A stretch of DNA of 64,000 nt, from the NCBI RefSeq assembly GCF_050948175.1, contig NW_027490174.1, forward strand, positions 496,001 to 560,000. The letters are read 5' to 3'. Below, one piece after another: positions 25,324 to 35,880 of the stretch. The notes under the pieces are model-generated. The model had not been told where the DNA came from, searched no databases, and worked only from the letters and a program-made list of their open reading frames with translations. Position 1 is the stretch's first letter, and each line of letters begins with the position of its first letter. Source of the stretch: Xylocopa sonorina. Its lineage: Eukaryota > Arthropoda > Insecta > Hymenoptera > Apidae. Made by a program: the position numbers and the translations under genes.

Positions 25324-26090
25324 TATATTTACGAAATTACTTAAAACGTCTTATTTCTCAAAAATAGCCTTTTCATCACAAACGTGTAATAAATAAAGTC
25401 TTCGAAGGCCCCACGTTTTATTTGTTCCATCGGTCGGAACATGTTCTCCCCGTTGAGAGACCGTGATGATCAATCTAAATCGGTTTGATCTGAATATCGC
25501 CTCGACGTCGATGGTTCACACTATCGTCTCGGATGTGGGCAGCTCCGCTAACTGCTTGACGTTGCGATTGTAGACCCCCTGGCTGGTCCGTATGGTGACC
25601 GTTCGGATGATCTTGCCTGGACCTGGGTGCACCTCTTCGACTCGACCGCGGTGCCACTGCAAAGGCAGGACGTAGTCATCCCTTAAGACTACGAGGGATC
25701 TTTTCTTGATCTCGTGGTAGCCCTTGGTCCATTTTTTTCGCTCGTTCAGATTGTGGATATACTCCTTGTGCCACCTGGTTCAAAATTCCTGCTGGACGTT
25801 CTGGATATGTTGCTAGTGTGACAATCAGTTACGAGGAGTATCGCTGAAATCAGTCTCGGGCAAACTCGTTAACGACGTGCCGATCAGGAAGTGGGTCGGA
25901 GTTAGGGACCATTAGGATTGGATGATAATGGAGTAAGCGGGCGGGAGTTTAGGATCGCTTCGATTTCGATCGCGAACGTATTGAACTATTCGAATGTAAC
26001 CCGTATCTTCCCCGACGACTCGTTTGACGTGGTGTTTAAACGATTTCACAGCTGCCTCCCAAAGGCCGCCGAAATTGGGAGAAGGAGCTG
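25324..26090 (-). mobile_element. BEL/Pao retrotransposon fragment: integrase end, PPT and partial 3' LTR
   Basis: Minus-strand order: integrase C-terminal part (26090-25516), stop, about 60 bp, a purine tract CAACGGGGAGAACA (about 25442-25455), then an LTR start TGTTCCGACCG at 25441 that runs about 117 bp before the satellite resumes. Both ends are abrupt truncations in satellite monomers of opposite orientation, so this is a piece captured during rearrangement, not an intact insertion. Confidence 0.85.
25516..26090 (-). pseudogene. pol: BEL/Pao polyprotein C-terminus (integrase), degenerate
   Basis: Reading the minus strand shows hallmarks of BEL/Pao integrase in order: NFGGLWEAAVKSFKHHVKR, an IEAILNSRPLTP block, LTPTHFLIGTSL, a QHIQNVQQEF...TRWHKEYI block, KGYHEIKKRSLVVLRDDYVL, then GRVEEVHPGPGKIIRTVTIRT and the terminal QLAELP, ending at a stop (25516-25518). 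Integrase normally joins element cDNA to the host genome; only its last ~190 residues are here, and the catalytic DDE core is largely missing. At least four in-frame stops and two frameshifts (near 26005-26015 and 25905-25925) break it. Three of the stops look like transition mutations at Trp or Arg codons. Confidence 0.88.
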
Positions 26091-26530
26091 GCTATATCGC
26101 GTTTTATGACGCGTCAGAACTCTATTGCTACGATACGTAGACATCTTCAAACGCTATTTGAAAGCAAGGAAGCATCGCATTTACATTCTTTTCAAGTGAA
26201 TTCGAGGTATACATATCACTCCACAATGAATATTATACCTTATCACGAAATATAGGAATGAGATGCGATATCGCGACTTAAGAAACATTAGAACTCTATT
26301 GCTTCGGTACGTAGAGATCTGCAATCGTTATTTCCCAGCAAGGAAGAGTCGCCTTTACATTCATTTGAAGTGAATACGATGTATACATGACACTTCGCAA
26401 TGAATATTATATCTTATCATGAGACATAGAGATGAGGTGCGATATCGCGTTTTAAGGAGAATTAGAACTCTATAGCTTCGATACAGAGATATCTGGGAAC
26501 GTAACTTCCTAGAAAGGAAGTGTCGCATTT
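26091..26530 (-). repeat. short reverse satellite block
   Basis: About 2.5 reverse monomers between the BEL remnant and island E. The start (CTATATCGCGTTTTATGACGCGTCAGAACTCTA) matches the monomer at 20306-20336. The last monomer matches, in inverted form, the first monomer after island E' at 45358. Confidence 0.92.
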
Positions 26531-28112
26531 TGTGACGTCAGGCGTACCGCCTGCCACCCATAAACCTCCTCGCACCTCCCAGCATCAACCCCTGGACGCA
26601 TGCAACCAGCCAAACTCGCCTGCAGAACCAGCAACTGGAAGTGTTCGCGCGCGCATACCTGCACGCGCTCACTCACACCGAGTTCCGCTGCCTCACTCGC
26701 ACCGCCGAGTATACCTGTCTCGCTCGTACCGGGCACCAGTGTCTCACTCGCACCACCGAGTATACCTGTCTCGCCCGCACCAAGGACGGGCAGCCCTATC
26801 TCCCTCGCACCGAGGATTCCGTCCTGCAGGAAGACGTAGCCGCAGCCCATCACCTGAATGGGGTCTTTTCCAATTCCGGGAACAGGATCTGCTATAACCT
26901 ATATATTACTTCTAAGCTAGGACATACATACCATATCATGACGCATATATAAGAATTCCTAGATCTAAGTTGCACTAAGTAAGATGCGTCCGGCCAGCGG
27001 CATGCGCCGCTAGCCCCACCACGAGCCGCGGGTCCCCACTCGCTGGACCGCGCGCTCTCCGCCTCGAGACACGAGTGCCCCAGTCGCGGAACTGCGATCT
27101 CCCTACCACGAGCGTCCGCGACCGTAGCGCCCCGCGAACCGAGGAGGTCAGAGACGCGTCTCCAGAGCACACACTCTGACTCGAGATCTCCTACCGAGGA
27201 GTCGAAACCTCTAGTTCTAGATCGTTAGCCACCTCAATGTGGGGTTCAGGCATCGTATTTCTATTTCCAATTTAACTTAGTCTTAGACTTAGAATAATTC
27301 CAGTTATTATATACTTTAAACCTAGAATACATTTTATTTTTACTATTACTATATCCAAGTACAAGTTCTTTTAGCAAGTCTACTATTTCCACATCCATTA
27401 ATTTTATCAAGTGTTTATAATACTAGTTCTACTTTTAACATTACATTTAACTACGAATTCTTCCACGGGTTCTTCCATACAACTGGGGTTGATCTTCATC
27501 AAATTGAAGGAGTATAGAAATCGGCTTTGTGACGTTGAGACCGCCGCTTACCCTTCAGATCTTAGTCGAAAGTACAGAAAAACCTGGTGAATGAATCGTG
27601 CTTCCGGTTTGCGAAGAACGCGATGTGCGAGTAGGAAGAATTTCATAGGATCACTTGTGCGTGAATATTTGGAGGGCATTTCGAGAGTCCTCGTATACCA
27701 GCGACTTGCCTTCGCATCAGCCCAGAGGCCGCTTTCCGAAGCGACCGTCGACGCTTCCGATCCAGACACCACGACGCATCACGCCGATTCTGCCACAATC
27801 AGCATCATCGCTGAATTCCGACCGCCGTCCTCCTCTTCGCTGGCGACTGATCGAGATTTCCGTAGCAGCCAACAGAACGAAATCCGCTCCGATCCCAGCG
27901 AACGATCCTCCACGCCGTTTCTACGTACAAATCGAGAGAGAAGTCATCGAAAGGTAGGGTCTTTCCGTTTTTATCGCGAGTGTTTTCGCTAGTGTCGCGT
28001 CAGCCGAAATTGTCGGACCCGGTCTTAACGCGTTCCCGCGGACCGAATTACCGAAAAATAGGCTCGTGCCGTAAAGCCTCCGGAGCAACGGAAAATAGTT
28101 TCACCGGACGTG
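26531..28112 (+). mobile_element. GC-rich LTR-like island E (inverted partner of E')
   Basis: About 1.58 kb starting TGTGACGTCAGGCGTACCGCC, with a perfect cAMP-response-element-like TGACGTCA, and ending CACCGGACGTGA. It holds a minisatellite-like stretch (26690-26820: repeats of ACTCGCACC..CGAGTATACCTGTCTCGC), an AT-rich centre, and a GC-rich 3' third. No protein domain is recognised. The open frames of up to 133 codons differ from their E' counterparts mainly at amino-acid-changing positions, which argues against selected coding. The ends (TGACGTCAGG and, inverted, TCACGTCCGG) are weakly alike. Confidence 0.5.
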
Positions 28113-30937
28113 ATACCTCGTATTCACCTCAAAAGAATGTAAATGCGACACTTCCTTGCTAGGGAATAAGGTTTGCAGATATCTACGTATCGAAGAAATA
28201 GGGTTCTAATGCATCTTAAATCGCGATATCGCATCTCATTTCTATGTTTCATGATAAGATATAAAATTCATTGAGAAGTGTCACGTATACCTCGGATTCA
28301 CTTCAAAAGAATGTAAATGCGACACTTCCTTGCTAGGAAATAGCGTTTGCAGATGTCTCCGTATCGAAGCAATAGGGTTCTAATGCTTCTTAAATAGCGA
28401 TATCGCATGTCATTTCCATGTTTCATGATAAGATATAATATTCATTGCGAAGTGTCATGTATACCTCGTATTCACTTCAAAAGCATGTAAATGCGACACT
28501 TCCTTGCTAGGGAATCTCGTTTCCAGATGTCTACGTATCGTAGCATTAGAGGTCTAGTGCTTCTCAAGACACGATATCGCATCTCATTTCTATGTTTCAT
28601 GATAAGATATAATATTCATTGCGAATTGTCATGTATACCTCGTATTCACTTCAGAAGAATATAAATGCGACACTTCCTTGCTAGGAAATAGCGTTCGCAG
28701 ATGTCTCCGTATCGAAGCAATAGAGCTCTAATGCTTCTTAAATAGCGATATCACATCTCATTTCTATGTTTCACCATCAGATATAATATTCATTGTGGAG
28801 ACGTAGGTATACCTCGTATTCACTTCAAAAGAATGTAAATGCGACACTTCCTTGCTAGGAAATAGCGTTTGCAGATGTCTACGTATCGTAGCAAGAGAGT
28901 TCTAATGCTTCTTAAAACGTGATGTCGCATTTCGTTTCTACGTTTCATGATGAGATATAATATTCATTGCGAAGTGTCATGTATACCTCGTATTCACTTC
29001 AAAAGAATGTAAATGTGACACTTCCTTGCTAGGAAATAGCGTTTGCAGATGTCTACGTATCGTAGCAATGGAGTTCTAGTGCTTCTTAAAACGCGATATC
29101 GCATCTCATTTCTATGTTTCATGATAAAATATATTTTTCATTGCGAAGTGTTATATATTCCTCGTATTCACTTCAAATCAATGTTAATGCGACACTTCCA
29201 TGCTAGGAAATAGCGTTTGTAAATGTGTACGTATCGAGGCAGTAGAGTTCTAATGCTACTTAAATCGCGATATCGCAATTCATTTCTATGTTTCATGATA
29301 AGATATATTATTCATTGCGAAGTGTCATGTACACCTCGTACTCACTTCAAAAGAATGTAAACGCGACACTTCCTTGCTAGGAAATAGCGTTTGCAGATGT
29401 CTACGTAACGTAGCAATAGTGATCTAATGCATCTTAAAACGAGATGTCGCATCTCGTTTCTATGTTTCATGATAATATATAATATTCATTGCGAAGTGTC
29501 ATGTATAGCTCGTATTCACTTCAATAGAGTGTAAATGCGACACTTCCTTCCTAGGAAATAGCGTTTGCAGATGTCTACGTATCGTAGCAATAGAGATCTA
29601 ATGCATCTTAAAACGAGATGTCGCATCTCGTTTCTATGTTTCATGATAAGATATAATATTCATTCCGAAGTGTCACCTATAGCTCGTATTCACTACAATA
29701 GAATGTAAATGCGACACTTCCATGCTAGGAAGTAGCGTTTGCAGATGTCTACGTATCGTAGCAATGGAGTTCTGATGCTTCTTAAAACACGATATCGCAT
29801 CTCACGTCTATGTTTCATGGTAAGATATAATATTCATTGCGAAGTGTCATGTACACCTCGTGTTCACTACAAAAGAATGTAAATGCGACACTTCCTTGCT
29901 ATGAAATAGCGTTTGCGGATGTCTACGTATCGAAGCAATAGAATTCTAATGCTTCTTAGAACGAGATATCGCATCACATTTCTATGTTTCATGATAAGAT
30001 ACAATATTCATTGCGAAGTGGTATGTATTCCTCGTCTACACTTCAAATGAATGTAAATGCGACACTTCCTTGCTAGGAAATAGCGTTTACATATGTCTAC
30101 GTATCGTAGCAATAGAGTTCTAATGCTTCTTAGAACGCGATATCGCATCTCACTTCTATGTTTCATGATAAGATATAATATCCATTCCGAAGTGCCATGT
30201 ATACCTCGTATTCACTTCAAAAGAATGTAAATGCGACACTTGCATGCTAGGAAATAGCGTTTGCAGATGTCTACGCATCGTAGCAATAGAGTTCTAATGA
30301 TTCGTAAAGCGCGATATCGCATGTCACTTCTATGTTTCATGATAAGATATAATATTCAATGCGAAGTGTTATGTATACCTCGTCTACACCTCAAAAGAAT
30401 GCAAATGCCACACTTCTTGGTTAGGAAATTGCGTTTCTAGATGTCTACGCATCCAAGCAATAGATTTCTAATTCTTTATAAAACGCGATATCGCATATCA
30501 ATTCTAAGTCACATGATAAGATGTAATTTCAATGCAACGCGTTATGTATATCTCCTCTACACTTCAAATGAATGTAAATGGATCACTTCCTTGCTACGGT
30601 ATATCGTTTCTACATCTGAAGGTTTAGAAGCAATAGAGTTCTAATGCTTCGTAAAACGCGGCTGCGCATCTTACTTCTATATTTCATGATAAGATGTAAT
30701 ATTCATAGCATCGCGTTATGTTTATCTGCTTCTGCATATGAATTGAGTGTGAACCCTACACTTTCTTGCCCGGGGATAGCGTTTCTAGATATCCAGGTGC
30801 CGAAGCATTTAATTTGTCATGCTTCATGCACCTCAATATTGCATTTCATATAAGCAGTTCAAAGTAGGTTAGAAGGTTGTAAAGCTCTATGCATCGCATT
30901 ATGCTTATCTGCTTTTGTGCTTTATAATGCTCTGGGA
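28113..30937 (+). repeat. 174-bp satellite array, forward block 3, with edge monomers
   Basis: About 16 forward monomers from E to island B. From about 28940 onward it is duplicated at 53560 (offset 24617 bp, then 24965 bp). From about 30330 the monomers become the diverged edge type. The last 190 bp carry two copies of a GCATCGC(A/G)TTATG(C/T)TTATCTGCTT segment (30713 and 30893); the island A equivalent has lost one. Confidence 0.93.
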
Positions 30938-31529
30938 TGTGAGAAGGTCCTCAACCATCCTTAACCCCCTAAACAGAAGTCAAAAGTCCAGCGGCCCTAC
31001 AGGTGGGCCATGGGAGCGCGGCGCGCGAGGCGCTACGCAATTTAAATGATCAGGAGGATCCCCTCAGGGACACCCAAGGGGGCGAGAAGAGGAAATCGCC
31101 GAAATCCACTGATCGATGGACTCGAACAATACCGAAGCCTACAGCCCACTCCACCAAGGAGCCCCGAGGAGGATGCAGGAGACCCGAGGACCACCAGCGA
31201 ATTCAGGGAACCTGAAGAAGAGAACGTGAGAGCTTATTCGCTTAAGCGTCCCATTTCTTGTGTCGCATATTGTATATTGTATCTTATATCGTGAAGCGAG
31301 TTATGATACCCGGTAATTTGCGGCGTGTTGCGTAGTATCCCGTAGCCCTTGTTAGTTAAACCCACGTCGAGACCATAAATAAACATGCCGTGACTTCAGT
31401 ATCTCGCGACCTGAGTGTGTGTACTTGGCTAGGCGTAGTCGAGAGGAGGAGCATTTCGAAGTTTCAAGGGTTGTTCCGCCCCAGGGTTCCCGGGGTCGTG
31501 TAGTCTATCCCTTTGCTACTTTCTGAGCA
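30938..31529 (+). mobile_element. LTR of island B (592 bp)
   Basis: TGTGAGAAGG...TTTCTGAGCA, with primer site two bases later. Nearly identical to 55903-56494; full length compared with the deleted copy at 896. No second LTR or coding domain of the element is present downstream, so it is an isolated LTR plus leader. Confidence 0.72.
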
Positions 31530-31531
31530 GC

Positions 31532-31549
31532 TGGCGCCCAAGAAAAGTT
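31532..31549 (+). promoter_or_regulatory. primer-binding site, island B
   Basis: TGGCGCCCAAGAAAAGTTG-type site, ten bases of which match the tRNA-Lys(CUU) 3' complement. Confidence 0.5.
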
Positions 31550-33132
31550 GTACGTGAGCGGATACCTTGGAACGATAGATCGCTTTAGATTAAAGTACGT
31601 TTTACACCTTAAAGCATTTAGATAATTAACTCCTTCGAGCTTCCCTGACTTACTATATATAGGTTTCCGTCACAACTAATAGGAACCATCACTTTACATA
31701 GATATACAGAACACACATAGTTTTAAACGTAGAACTGACAATTTGAGAACTTACTTTGAAACGTTAGTAGTGAGAAATTCCATCGGATTTCATAGAAATT
31801 CAGAACTTACTTGCTATGAAACATAGGCAGATAAGGGCCATCGCGTTGCTTAGAACTTTAGAACTTGCTTACTTCAACAAAGATTTCTATTGACTTCGTC
31901 CGTTCTTTTAGAAGAGTTTTTGATAAACCACATACTTTTCACGCTTCTGATATCTTTGAAAGTTCGCGAGATGTAATCGTTTAAGTTTTAAAATGATTAC
32001 TTAGTGTGGATTATTATTTAGTAACTCGCTCATAAACGAGTCTGCATAGGATTTAATCCATAAGTTTTTAAGCCTGGAATTTATGCAGTTATTTGTTATT
32101 CACTTATTGCTCAAACGACAAAGATTCTGACCACTTCAAAATGGTTGACTTTCATCAATTTTCTTAAAAATTGAAATACTGCCCAACTGCTTGCATTAAA
32201 GACTGTAATTAAAGCTTTCGAAACATTTTACCTCTTATAGATGATTTCTGGTATTGAAATTGAATGTTTGACTTTTCTAGCTCCTGTTTAGACATCTTTC
32301 TATTGGAATGTTCAAGTATTTTTCATATTCGTAATTATTAAAAATGTTTTGCTTGATTCTTTTATTTTATATTTAGAATTTTCTGAGAAATATTTTTTAT
32401 CGTAATGAACTATATAATTGCAATTATAATTCTTTATGAAATAATAATAACAGAAAGGTATGTATCCATTCTTGTAGTTTTGTAAAGAGTATTTAATCTT
32501 ACTATCTAAAATGAAACATTGAGATCTGTTTACAATCTAATGGAATTTAATTACCTTTTGATTCAAATTCACAATGATAATCTTCCATAGTTCAACAATT
32601 TTGTGAGCTGTCCTCAGGAATCCGCAGCTCAGTACTTATAAAATGAACGACACAAAGAACAGTCTAACCAAACGTATTCAAACCGATTTTTCAATACTAA
32701 TCTTATCATGTTTAACTTATGCTGCAAACTATTGAAATGCCCTTCGAAAAGTGTTTATTCACAGTGAAGTAAACGGTAAGTAATACGCCTTCCACCACTG
32801 TTTACAATACGTATGTTTCATTTACTATCAAAACCGTGAGTATTATCGCCTTTCTTTACTTTTTCTAACCTTCAATGCCTTCATGTTACAGATCGTTAAA
32901 CTTGCTTTAAAATGCTCTATCGTATTACGGAAGAATGAACATACCAATTCATTTTAAAAAATGAAGGTAACCTTCATATGTCCAACATAACTCCACTTAC
33001 AAAAAAACTATTTTCATCAACGGATGGCCCCTTTGTACTGTGCAATTTTATATTAGCAAAAACTTCTATGAAACTTATAGTTTCGTGGATATCTGAGGTG
33101 CTAATTATTACTGCCCCACCCTGTATATTGTT
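31550..33132. other. AT-rich island B sequence, promoter-like and splice-like signals
   Basis: Copy of 1388-2957 with small indels, including the TATAAAA box (about 32638) and the GTAAGT...TTACAG intron-like interval (about 32776-32891). No gene recognised. Confidence 0.35.
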
Positions 33133-33653
33133 ATGGATGTGTCCAACAAGACAACGATGAACAGAGTTAAATTTAATATTATGATGTTTATTATTTTACT
33201 TATAGTATATTTGTTTTTCTGGAATTTTGCCAAAAAACAATGTTCACGATGTCGACAGATGAATATATTTGCCTTAGAATAACAAGAGCCAACAATTTCG
33301 AAAGTAGAATGTTACTTTACTTCGCTAACCGAATCATTGCAAACGTTAAGTAAAGTGCGTGCCTTTCAAAACAGTCAGATGCAAATTACGATACAACGTT
33401 TCCAAGAAATGGTACGTGCCACTGTTTTTTAATTTCCGTTTATTTAATCAAAGGAAATTTAATTGAAATATCCGCAAAATTTGAGGACAAAAAGTTTTTG
33501 TAATTCTACGCAACATATATGATGGTGATAAAGGATAAGTATACGGAACTGAAAATGGAAAGTAGCGAGCAGAAAAAGAAACTGATGGAGCTACAAAGTA
33601 GATTGATACATCCGTCAAATGATGATTCTAGGTTAATAAAATCTGTTAACTAA
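33133..33653 (+). pseudogene. membrane-anchored coiled-coil remnant, island B copy
   Basis: Same unit as 2958-3470. It keeps the hydrophobic segment and the GTACGT donor, but has a TAA stop at 33280-33282 in the first segment and a second stop at 33651-33653 after the coiled-coil segment, where copy A reads through. The coiled-coil part (from about 33534) is otherwise preserved. Confidence 0.33.
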
Positions 33654-34260
33654 AGAACTATTGCAAAAATCAAGTATAATCAATATTACTTCTGCTCAAA
33701 GGCTATAACAGAATTGGACCGAAATGGGTACAAAACAGGCAATTATATCTATACGTTCTATTCTATGCAAAGGCAAATATTTCAAAGAGAGAAGATGTGT
33801 TACTTACAAATTACTTATGTTCCTAGATATCTCACTAATTTAGGCTTCTTGTCTTGCAGAACTTATCATTCATGTAACATGTAAAGGGGTCGAAGAATAA
33901 TAAAAGATTTTTAAATTTCATAGCCTCACTTGATACGTCGATTGGATCACGTAAAATATCGGACATTAATTGCATCTACATCTTCAGACCTTAAATATAT
34001 AATTGCAACAACATATTTAATAGCGTTTTAATAACATTTTTCTAATTGTTTATATCTATGTCTAATAAATATATATTAATCGAATAAGTTGCTTTACCAA
34101 AGAATAAAAGTATCTGAGGCTTACAAATCGGAGCATTACATAACAAACGTGCATCACATATATAATATTACATGTAACAAAAGATGAAGACCAAAAAGAT
34201 CGTACATAAGTTGAATCCACAATGCGGTCATAGAGATACAGAAGCGGCAAAAATTCCAAA
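33654..34260. other. AT-rich tail of unit, no gene seen
   Basis: Shared with islands A and C. It contains an acceptor-like CTTGTCTTGCAG at about 33850. The minus-strand frame of 91 codons (34062-34337) is AT-driven and shows no motif. Confidence 0.4.
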
Positions 34261-35880
34261 CAATAATTTAAAAAATTCAAAAAGAGGGGAGTGAAAATCC
34301 ATCTCCTTGACGATGATAAGGAACAAGTCTGCCTCATGCACTACAATATCCCAAACAGCCAGCGATTGGCACGCCAATGACAACGGATGGAACGAATTCC
34401 GTGGCAGAACTGTGCTAACAAAGTGCTCCTACTCAGCTTTCGAAATGGCATACTGTTAGTACAGGGGCGGCATTCGTATCACAGCACTATTAAAGCACCG
34501 AGATATAGCACACGGGCTACACGGCCGTGACAATAACACTATCAGCTCACCATAGCTACACGCGTGGTTGTGGCGTAGGCTGACATTTACTAATGGGGAA
34601 GCTGTTTCCATAAAAATTATAAGCAAATATGGAAAATGACTAAACTGTGCAATTTATTTATTTTGATTCCAATATAGATACACCGGCACAAAAAAAAGAT
34701 ATAAGAATTCGATTTTATTATTTTCTATAAACTAGCTCGATAGGGCGATTTTTTCCATAAAGTCGATAATTACTTTGTCATAAAAATATATACACTTATT
34801 TTATATATTTTTCTTCAATTTATTGTTACAAATTCATGCAATTGAGGGTTACATTAAATACGTTGACAGCATGTTATTTCAAAAATTACACAAGGCGAAG
34901 TTAGGGACGCAACAGCATGAATTTTTATTTTATAAGTAATATTTTTTTGATAAATAATATTTTTAGTCTATGATGGATTGAAAGAAATATATACGACTCG
35001 CTGAATAACTATAAATATAGGAAAACGACCATCAAAATGTCTATCAATACTCATATGCTGAACATCTACTGACATCTAACGGTTCTAATTTGTATGAAAG
35101 CACAGGTTCTCCATTGCCAAATGTGATCCTGCGTCATTGCTGAGGAGATTCATGAATGGAGCGATGATACGCGTGTCACCATGGTGCTGGTTCTGCGCGA
35201 TTCGCTTGTCTAGAACGTGCTGGTAACACGTTCTGGCATTTTAGTACACGAATCCGGTCACAGATGACTACGAATCAGTTGACACTCCTCGGAAGTGGCA
35301 ATACAGTGCCGACATGGTGTCGCTACCATCTTGCCGTTTGTTATCTGGGATGCTTTTTAGTGCATTATTCGGAATTGAATTTGAACACATAGCTACTTAA
35401 TCTCAAATTAGTATGTACTGTGACGTGGTGAAGTCACAAGGCTCGCTCACCCCCCCCCCCCCCTGCTTCGGTTAGACTAGCTCGCAGATCACCACCCATG
35501 CGAGAAGCGCGACACGGACCATCGCGATAGCTGTATCTGCGAAGAGCGTGAAATACACGATGGTTGAACCTTCCCCCCCCCCCACCCCCCCCCCCCGTTC
35601 GTTTCACTCTCTCCGTTCTACGGATTAGACTGGCGAGCTGATGGAAGAAGCGACCCATAAGACGCGTCTTCGGCGGATAATAAGACCGCGGGTTCGCGGA
35701 AGGGCTGTGCGCCGAGGTAGCGTGACAGGCTCGACGGTGGAGGAGTCGGGAAGTGAGCAAGAAGAGACACTGAAGCCCGAAGGATAGGATCCAGAGCTCT
35801 GCAACGATAAGACCGCTGCCAGAGTCCATGGAGACAAACAGGATGGTTCTCGGGTGTGAGGAGGACCTCTACACCTCCCC
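34261..35880. other. island B/C-specific tail, no recognised gene
   Basis: Present only in B and C. AT-rich to about 35100, then mixed composition. The last 450 bp are GC-rich and contain two poly-C tracts. Minus-strand frames of 95-131 codons (35434-35912) run through the poly-C as poly-Gly and lack any domain. They change length and frame between B and C, so I do not call them genes. Confidence 0.5.
35450..35596 (-). repeat. two poly-C tracts (G-runs on the minus strand), island B
   Basis: C14 at 35450-35463, and C11-A-C12 at 35573-35596. Island C has C19 and C22 at the corresponding places, so the tracts are length-variable. Confidence 0.9.

Noticed and set aside
26509..26853. 114-codon minus-strand frame in E, mirrored at 45035-45379 in E'
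   Set aside because: Glycine-rich low-complexity read-through of a GC-rich minisatellite. The two copies differ mostly by amino-acid-changing substitutions, and the frame runs into the satellite.
27591..27992. 133-codon plus-strand frame in E
   Set aside because: The E' copy is shortened and altered by a deletion. No domain or codon bias supports it; GC-rich composition explains the length.
26531..28112. E as a DNA transposon with terminal inverted repeats
   Set aside because: The ends share only about 8 of 10 bases, there is no target duplication, and the satellite differs in orientation on the two sides, so the evidence is too weak.
35434..35829. 131-codon minus-strand frame with a poly-Gly tract
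   Set aside because: It depends on the length of poly-C tracts and changes frame and length in island C.
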